Shown in pieces: positions 15,176 to 18,015 of a stretch of DNA of 18,015 nucleotides. The position numbers and the translations under genes are program-made. The stretch spans positions 1-18,015 of the forward strand of contig CALAQQ010000137.1 of assembly GCA_937888485.1 (NCBI GenBank), given 5' to 3'. Within the stretch, counting starts at the first letter, position 1; the number at the start of each line of letters is the position of its first letter. Under the pieces are notes generated by a model that saw only the letters and a list, made by a program, of their open reading frames with translations, was not told the origin of the DNA and searched no databases. The DNA is from an uncultured Clostridia bacterium. Lineage in GTDB: Bacteria > Bacillota > Clostridia > Oscillospirales > Acutalibacteraceae.

Positions 15176-15787
15176 TTATATTCTTGTCTTAATCTTTCTC
15201 AATGCAAGGCTGACAGGGATTGCTATGACAATTGCAACAATTATTTCAACTACGGCATTAATTCCGAACGCTGCAAGGATATAGTTGGTAAGACCGCCGA
15301 AGTTTACGGAAGCGATACCGAGTTCTGCACCGTATTTCTCGCCGTAGAGAACATAAATACTGCCCATAACAAAAATTGTGTTGCAAAGACAACCTGCAAG
15401 TGCACCGAGACCTGACGCTACATGCTTTTTCTTGTCTTTTTTTGCAACAAGTGTGAAAACGAGACCTGCAACTGCACCTGCGATGATTCGGGGGATAAGT
15501 GCAACAATCGGATTCTTGAATATAATACCTTCAAGAGGTGAGGGAGGAGCGAGGACTGCTTTGATAATGCAGGATACTCCCCAGACAGTTCCGAGAATTG
15601 CCCCGCCTTTAACACCCATAACACATGCACCGATAATAACGGGAATGTGTATCAGCGTGATACTCAGCGCACCGTAGCTGATGTATCCGAGATAGGGCAC
15701 AAAGGTCATTGCGATGATGAGTGCACTCATCATTCCCAGCTGTGCAAGGCTGAGGTTCTTTTTCATTGCGGATGATTTGTTTGACAT
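15176..15787 (-). CDS. ECF transporter substrate-binding (S) component, probably pantothenate
   Basis: 203 residues with about six transmembrane segments and the ECF S-component pattern: LAQLGMMSALIIAM (the N-terminal helix contacting the T component), YGALSITLIHIPVIIGACVMG, GGAILGTVWGVSCIIKAVL and PRIIAGAVAGLVF. S components bind a vitamin or precursor in the membrane and work with shared EcfA/A'/T subunits, not encoded here. The neighbour upstream is pantothenate kinase (CoaX), which favours pantothenate (PanT-like). The downstream metA leaves a methionine precursor as an alternative. AGGAGG precedes the ATG. The gene follows a 207-nt gap containing a structured leader. Confidence 0.82.
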   Translation of the reverse strand: MSNKSSAMKKNLSLAQLGMMSALIIAMTFVPYLGYISYGALSITLIHIPVIIGACVMGVKGGAILGTVWGVSCIIKAVLAPPSPLEGIIFKNPIVALIPRIIAGAVAGLVFTLVAKKDKKKHVASGLGALAGCLCNTIFVMGSIYVLYGEKYGAELGIASVNFGGLTNYILAAFGINAVVEIIVAIVIAIPVSLALRKIKTRI

Positions 15788-15821
15788 AATATATTCCTCC
15801 TTGCTGCTGCTCCTTTGACAG

Positions 15822-15952
15822 TAAGATGCATCTTAACGGCTGAATTTCCGTGATACGGCATCAAAATGCTCGTTAATACCTCGTATTAACTCCGCTTTTT
15901 CAGCCGTCTGACAAAAATTCATCTCGTTAATCTGCGTGCTTTTCAAAAAGCA
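15822..15952 (-). promoter_or_regulatory. Structured 5' leader of the ECF gene, candidate riboswitch
   Basis: Read on the minus strand, in order: (1) a small hairpin TGCTTTTTGAAAAGCA (15952-15937); (2) a first copy of ATTAACGAG (15931-15923); (3) a closing stem ACGGCTGAA (15907-15899) with TTCAGCCGT (15844-15836). Inside this stem are hairpins GTTAATAC-GAG-GTATTAAC (15890-15872) and GCAT-TTTG-ATGC (15869-15858), giving a three-way junction; (4) a 14-bp palindrome TAAGATGCATCTTA (15835-15822) shortly before the SD. The second ATTAACGAG repeats the first, so the first copy can compete for the same GTTAAT partner. I do not recognise it as TPP, FMN, SAM, THF, preQ1, cobalamin or purine. Cis-regulation of the ECF-metA operon is inferred. 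Confidence 0.5.
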
Positions 15953-15994
15953 TGATTATTGTTTCGGGATGCAACGCAAAATTTGACGAATTAA

Positions 15995-16765
15995 TTATTT
16001 CTTGTTCTTTTCATAAAGAACTTTTAAACCGTAAAGTGTAAGCTCACGGTTGAAAATTATATTTCTTTTACAGCTTTTGATGAGATCTTTTGCAAGACCG
16101 CCCGTTGCAACGGTGGTCATAACCTTGTCGCCGAGCTCAGATTCAAGCTTTTCGCAAAGACCGTCTATCATCGAAGCATAACCGAAAACTGTTCCCGACT
16201 GCATGGAGTCGATTGTGTTTTTGCCGATTGCCTTTGCAGGGGTTTTGAGGCTGATGCTCGGAAGCTGAGACGTTCTTGCAGAAAGAGCGTCGAGAGAAAT
16301 GCCGATTCCCGGGGTTATCGTACAGCCGCAGAAAGCACCGTTCTTATCAATAACACTGATTTTGCTTGCGGTACCGAGGTCGATGACAAGACAGGGAAGA
16401 GGATAAAGCGCAGCCGCACCGACACAGCCTGCAAGCAAATCCGCACCGAGCTGAGCGGGATTATCAATAAGAATGTTCATTCCTGTTTTGATTCCGGGTC
16501 CGAGAATCATAGGTTTTTTATCTGTTATTTTTTCAACAGCTTCACTTATCGTTGATGAAAGTTCAGGAACTACACTGCTTATTGCCGCACCCGAAAAGCT
16601 GTTGCACTTCGTGTTATATAAATCAAAAATCTGTCTAAATTCTATAGCATATTGGTCAGGCGTTCTTGAACGGTCGGTTGCAAGTCTTGAAATAAATGCG
16701 AGCTCGTTTCCGTCATAAACGCCGATTGTTATATTTGTGTTACCGATATCAATTGTAAGAAGCAT
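15995..16765 (-). CDS. coaX: Type III pantothenate kinase
   Basis: 256 residues with all CoaX landmarks: MLLTIDIGNTNITIGVY (phosphate-1 motif, catalytic Asp6), DRSRTPDQYA, AAISSVVPEL, GMNILIDNPAQLGADLLA (pantothenate site and dimer), VIDLGTASKISV (phosphate-2) and VATGGLA (adenosine site). It phosphorylates pantothenate in the first step of CoA synthesis, independent of the feedback that limits CoaA enzymes, and needs a monovalent cation. Length is typical (about 255-260). A good promoter lies directly upstream, and AAAGGGTG is the SD. The probable pantothenate S component follows 207 nt downstream on the same strand, giving an uptake-plus-activation unit. Confidence 0.95.
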   Translation of the reverse strand: MLLTIDIGNTNITIGVYDGNELAFISRLATDRSRTPDQYAIEFRQIFDLYNTKCNSFSGAAISSVVPELSSTISEAVEKITDKKPMILGPGIKTGMNILIDNPAQLGADLLAGCVGAAALYPLPCLVIDLGTASKISVIDKNGAFCGCTITPGIGISLDALSARTSQLPSISLKTPAKAIGKNTIDSMQSGTVFGYASMIDGLCEKLESELGDKVMTTVATGGLAKDLIKSCKRNIIFNRELTLYGLKVLYEKNKK

Positions 16766-16794
16766 AGAATCACCCTTTCGGCAATATTCAATTT

Positions 16795-16823
16795 ATTATA
16801 CACTATAAATAAAAAATTTGCAA
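16795..16823 (-). promoter_or_regulatory. Promoter for coaX
   Basis: Minus strand -35 TTGCAA (16823-16818), exactly 17 nt of spacer and -10 TATAAT (16800-16795). The leader would be about 22 nt and contain the SD. Confidence 0.75.
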
Positions 16824-16835
16824 TTAAAAAACAAC

Positions 16836-16863
16836 TTGCTTTTAAAATAAATAATTGTATAAT
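16836..16863 (+). promoter_or_regulatory. Promoter for the radical SAM gene
   Basis: -35 TTGCTT (16836-16841), a 16-nt spacer and -10 TATAAT (16858-16863). It is divergent from the coaX promoter; the -35 boxes are 12 bp apart. AGAGG (16883-16887) follows as SD. Confidence 0.65.
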
Positions 16864-16894
16864 ATGTATATATCATATTTAAAGAGGTTTTGTT

Positions 16895-17545
16895 GTGAAA
16901 TGTTCTGTTTGTCCAAGAAACTGTTCTGCGGAAAGAAGTATTAAACACGGTGTCTGCGGTGTAGGAGAAGGCTTTAAAGTTGCACGTGCCGCACCCCATT
17001 TTTGGGAAGAGCCGTGTATAAGCGGTGAAAAGGGTTCGGGAACGGTTTTTTTTTCCGGATGCAATCTCGGTTGTGTATACTGTCAGAATTACGAGGTCAG
17101 CCATGCTGCATTCGGTAAAGAAGTGAGCGAAGCGGAGCTTGTGAAAATCTTTGATTTACTCATTGAAAAAGGCGTCCATAATCTCAATCTCGTAACCCCG
17201 ACACATTATGCGCCGATGCTTGATAAAATCAGGCTCCTGTATGACAGAGAACCTTTGTCAAAAGAGGTTTTGGCTCCAATGCTGAAAAAGATAACAAGTG
17301 AACTGATTTTTGACCTTGTATTTGATAAGGCGGCAGGAATTATTACAGGAAAGCTGGATGAGGAAGCCAGAAAGGTACTCAAAAAAGTAATTAATGAGGA
17401 AGTACACCGTGAGGATATGATTCTTTTTGAAAATGTGGATTTTGTGCACCATACGCCTATGACAGTATTACCGGTGGGCGTATTGTGCGAGATTGATTGC
17501 GAGAAGGCAGAGTTTAGGATATTGGAGAGCGGGGTTAGAGAGTAG
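16895..17545 (+). CDS. Chimeric reading frame: radical SAM (PflA-like) N-terminus joined to S66 peptidase C-terminus
   Basis: A 216-codon frame starting at GTG 16895 with AGAGG 7 nt upstream. Residues 1-107 are the start of a COG1313-type, PflA-like radical SAM protein. It has an N-terminal Cys cluster (Cys3, 6, 10, 21), CX3CX2C at Cys56, 60 and 63 (SGCNLGCVYCQNYE), and GVHNLNLVTPTHYAP. Normal members continue through a full barrel to roughly 290 residues. Here the barrel stops, and after about residue 137 the protein reads as the end of an S66 carboxypeptidase. The residues between (about 108-136) fit neither clearly. No frameshift is needed, so the join is in phase. A working fused enzyme is very unlikely, as most of the SAM barrel is missing. 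Deletion, insertion or misassembly are the options. Confidence 0.75.
   Translation: MKCSVCPRNCSAERSIKHGVCGVGEGFKVARAAPHFWEEPCISGEKGSGTVFFSGCNLGCVYCQNYEVSHAAFGKEVSEAELVKIFDLLIEKGVHNLNLVTPTHYAPMLDKIRLLYDREPLSKEVLAPMLKKITSELIFDLVFDKAAGIITGKLDEEARKVLKKVINEEVHREDMILFENVDFVHHTPMTVLPVGVLCEIDCEKAEFRILESGVRE
17303..17545 (+). pseudogene. S66 (LD-carboxypeptidase/MccF-like) C-terminal fragment
   Basis: The last 80 codons of the preceding frame resemble the C-terminal third of family S66 serine peptidases: VFDKAAGIITGKL, then ILFENVDFVHHTPMTVLPVGV, then EIDCEKAEFRILESGV. In relatives such as MccF the corresponding segments read like FDKISGIILGK and CCHTHPMLTLPIGV; the His of this region is the catalytic one. 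The N-terminal domain with the nucleophilic Ser is absent. The segment uses GGG, AGG and GAG more freely than neighbouring genes, hinting at a different source genome. It is continuous with the following intergenic region. Confidence 0.6.
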
Positions 17546-17572
17546 AAAAATTATAAGGTACACGCATTGGGA

Positions 17573-17601
17573 TTGACAACAGTGACATACATCTCTATGA
17601 T
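17573..17601 (+). promoter_or_regulatory. Promoter of the BlaI-type repressor gene
   Basis: A consensus -35 TTGACA (17573-17578), a 17-nt spacer and -10 TATGAT (17596-17601). The predicted start near 17608 lies inside the left arm of the dyad that follows. Confidence 0.75.
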
Positions 17602-17604
17602 ATA

Positions 17605-17646
17605 TATTAGGCAAGTGTAGAATGATGATTTTACACTTGCCTAATA
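17605..17646. repeat. 42-bp inverted repeat, likely operator (or hairpin) of the repressor gene
   Basis: TATTAGGCAAGTGTA (17605-17619) is perfectly complementary to TACACTTGCCTAATA (17632-17646). Allowing one G-T pair, GAAT/ATTT continue the stem to a GATG loop. It begins 3 bp after the -10 box and covers the transcription start, the usual place for a BlaI/MecI operator; the GTGTA...TACAC halves recall the TACA/TGTA core of such sites. It could equally act as an RNA hairpin or a terminator of the upstream S66 gene. Confidence 0.6.
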
Positions 17647-17672
17647 AGTTTCAAGGAAAAGGTGTGAATAGT

Positions 17673-17933
17673 ATGAAACGTTTACCTGATTCAGAATTGG
17701 AAATTATGATGATTATCTGGGAACTGGATAAACCGGTAACCCGAGCAGAGATTGAAGAAAAAATGGCTCCGGGCAGAAAATTATCTCCTACTACGATTTT
17801 ATCCTTCCTTTCCAGATTACAGGAGAAAGGCTTTCTTGCTATGGAAAAGGGTCTTGACCTTTCCATTTTCTTTCAGCACAGAGCCGTTTTCAGCATCTAT
17901 CTCATTGAGCGACGGACCAACTCCAGGATATAA
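17673..17933 (+). pseudogene. Truncated BlaI/MecI/CopY-family repressor (N-terminal DNA-binding domain)
   Basis: From the ATG at 17673 (AAAGGTG upstream), the first 60 residues are a penicillinase-repressor winged helix. LPDSELEIMMIIWELDKPVTRAEI is followed by the recognition region LSPTTILSFLSRLQEKGFL. Family members are about 120-130 residues, with a C-terminal dimerisation domain cleaved by a BlaR1/MecR1 partner. Here, after MEKG (about 17852), the frame runs into 26 unrelated residues and stops at 17931-17933. At that same point a long open frame appears on the opposite strand. The gene is therefore interrupted by a foreign sequence join. In intact loci such repressors control beta-lactamase, copper or cell-wall genes. 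Confidence 0.75.
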
Positions 17934-18014
17934 GTCGTCGTAAATACCTTCCACCCTGTCTCTATCTTCATTGCGCACTCCGTCAATGCGTGAAATCGCA
18001 TTTGCAAGCGCCGC
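17854..18014 (-). other. Reverse-strand partial coding frame of unknown family, running off the right edge
   Basis: From the window edge leftwards, one minus-strand frame is open and looks protein-like: AALANAISRIDGVRNEDRDR, then VEGIYDDLYPGVGPSLNEID. It continues for about 54 residues to the join with the BlaI fragment near 17853. Beyond this it reads nonsense and stops at 17817-17819. The charged, alanine-rich composition and well-balanced codons suggest a real protein interior. I do not recognise the family; a mobile-element or phage protein is only a guess. Confidence 0.4.
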
Positions 18015-18015
18015 C

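Noticed and set aside
15822..15835. The TAAGATGCATCTTA palindrome taken alone as a transcription-factor operator
   Set aside because: It is possible, but no matching regulator or second copy is seen, and it lies downstream of the structured leader; kept only as part of the leader.
16895..17545. A genuine novel fusion enzyme of radical SAM and peptidase
   Set aside because: Both partners lack essential parts: most of the SAM barrel and the Ser-bearing half of S66. A second broken join follows nearby, so a functional fusion is improbable.
1..18015. CRISPR arrays, tRNA or rRNA genes, insertion-sequence ends
   Set aside because: No regularly spaced repeats, cloverleaf-like segments, rRNA-like stretches or transposase-like frames were seen in any part of the window.

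Overview
The window looks like ordinary chromosomal DNA of a low-GC, strictly anaerobic Gram-positive bacterium. A gut-type member of the class Clostridia (Oscillospiraceae-like) fits best. The grounds are strong GGAGG-type ribosome binding sites, sigma-A-like promoters with AT-rich spacers, TTG and GTG starts, lipoprotein signal peptides, an oxygen-sensitive radical-SAM sulfatase maturase, type III pantothenate kinase, an ECF vitamin-uptake component and MetA-type methionine synthesis. The lineage is inferred; no rRNA gene is present.

Layout. (a) 1-221 is the 3' end of an acyl-CoA synthetase, closed by a hairpin shared with the convergent operon. (b) 4805-279, minus strand: a lipoprotein resembling the IseA autolysin inhibitor, a cytosolic GH2 glycosidase, a WYL-type regulator and a DUF3798 lipoprotein, tightly spaced behind one good promoter. 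(c) 5925-4945: an MraY-like transferase, divergent from a PfkB sugar kinase (6039-6902), with back-to-back promoters between them. (d) 9308-6948: an anaerobic sulfatase-maturating enzyme followed by its likely Cys-type sulfatase client. (e) 9350-9733: a small PF06541 membrane protein, whose end overlaps the convergent operon. (f) 13848-9720: a GHL10 lipoprotein overlapping a 977-residue multidomain N-acetylmuramoyl-L-alanine amidase, a likely peptidoglycan-remodelling pair. (g) 13905-14198: a DUF1294 membrane protein. (h) 16765-14234: CoaX, an ECF S component (probably pantothenate) behind a structured leader, and MetA with the acetyl-CoA-type Glu111. (i) 16895-18015: a tail of broken genes. 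A radical-SAM N-terminus runs in frame into the C-terminus of an S66 peptidase; then come a promoter, a large dyad and the first 60 codons of a BlaI-type repressor; that gene breaks into an unrelated reverse-strand reading frame.

Themes. One is harvest of host or dietary glycans (GH2, sulfatase plus maturase, sugar kinase, possible sugar-binding lipoprotein). Another is cell-wall turnover (MraY-like, amidase, GHL10, IseA-like). The third is CoA and methionine supply.

The best candidates for something undescribed are the structured leader upstream of the ECF gene, with apparent alternative pairings, and the amidase-GHL10 pair in which the amidase itself carries a degenerate barrel-like N-terminal domain. 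The right-hand tail is most simply a chimeric contig end and should be validated before it is interpreted.
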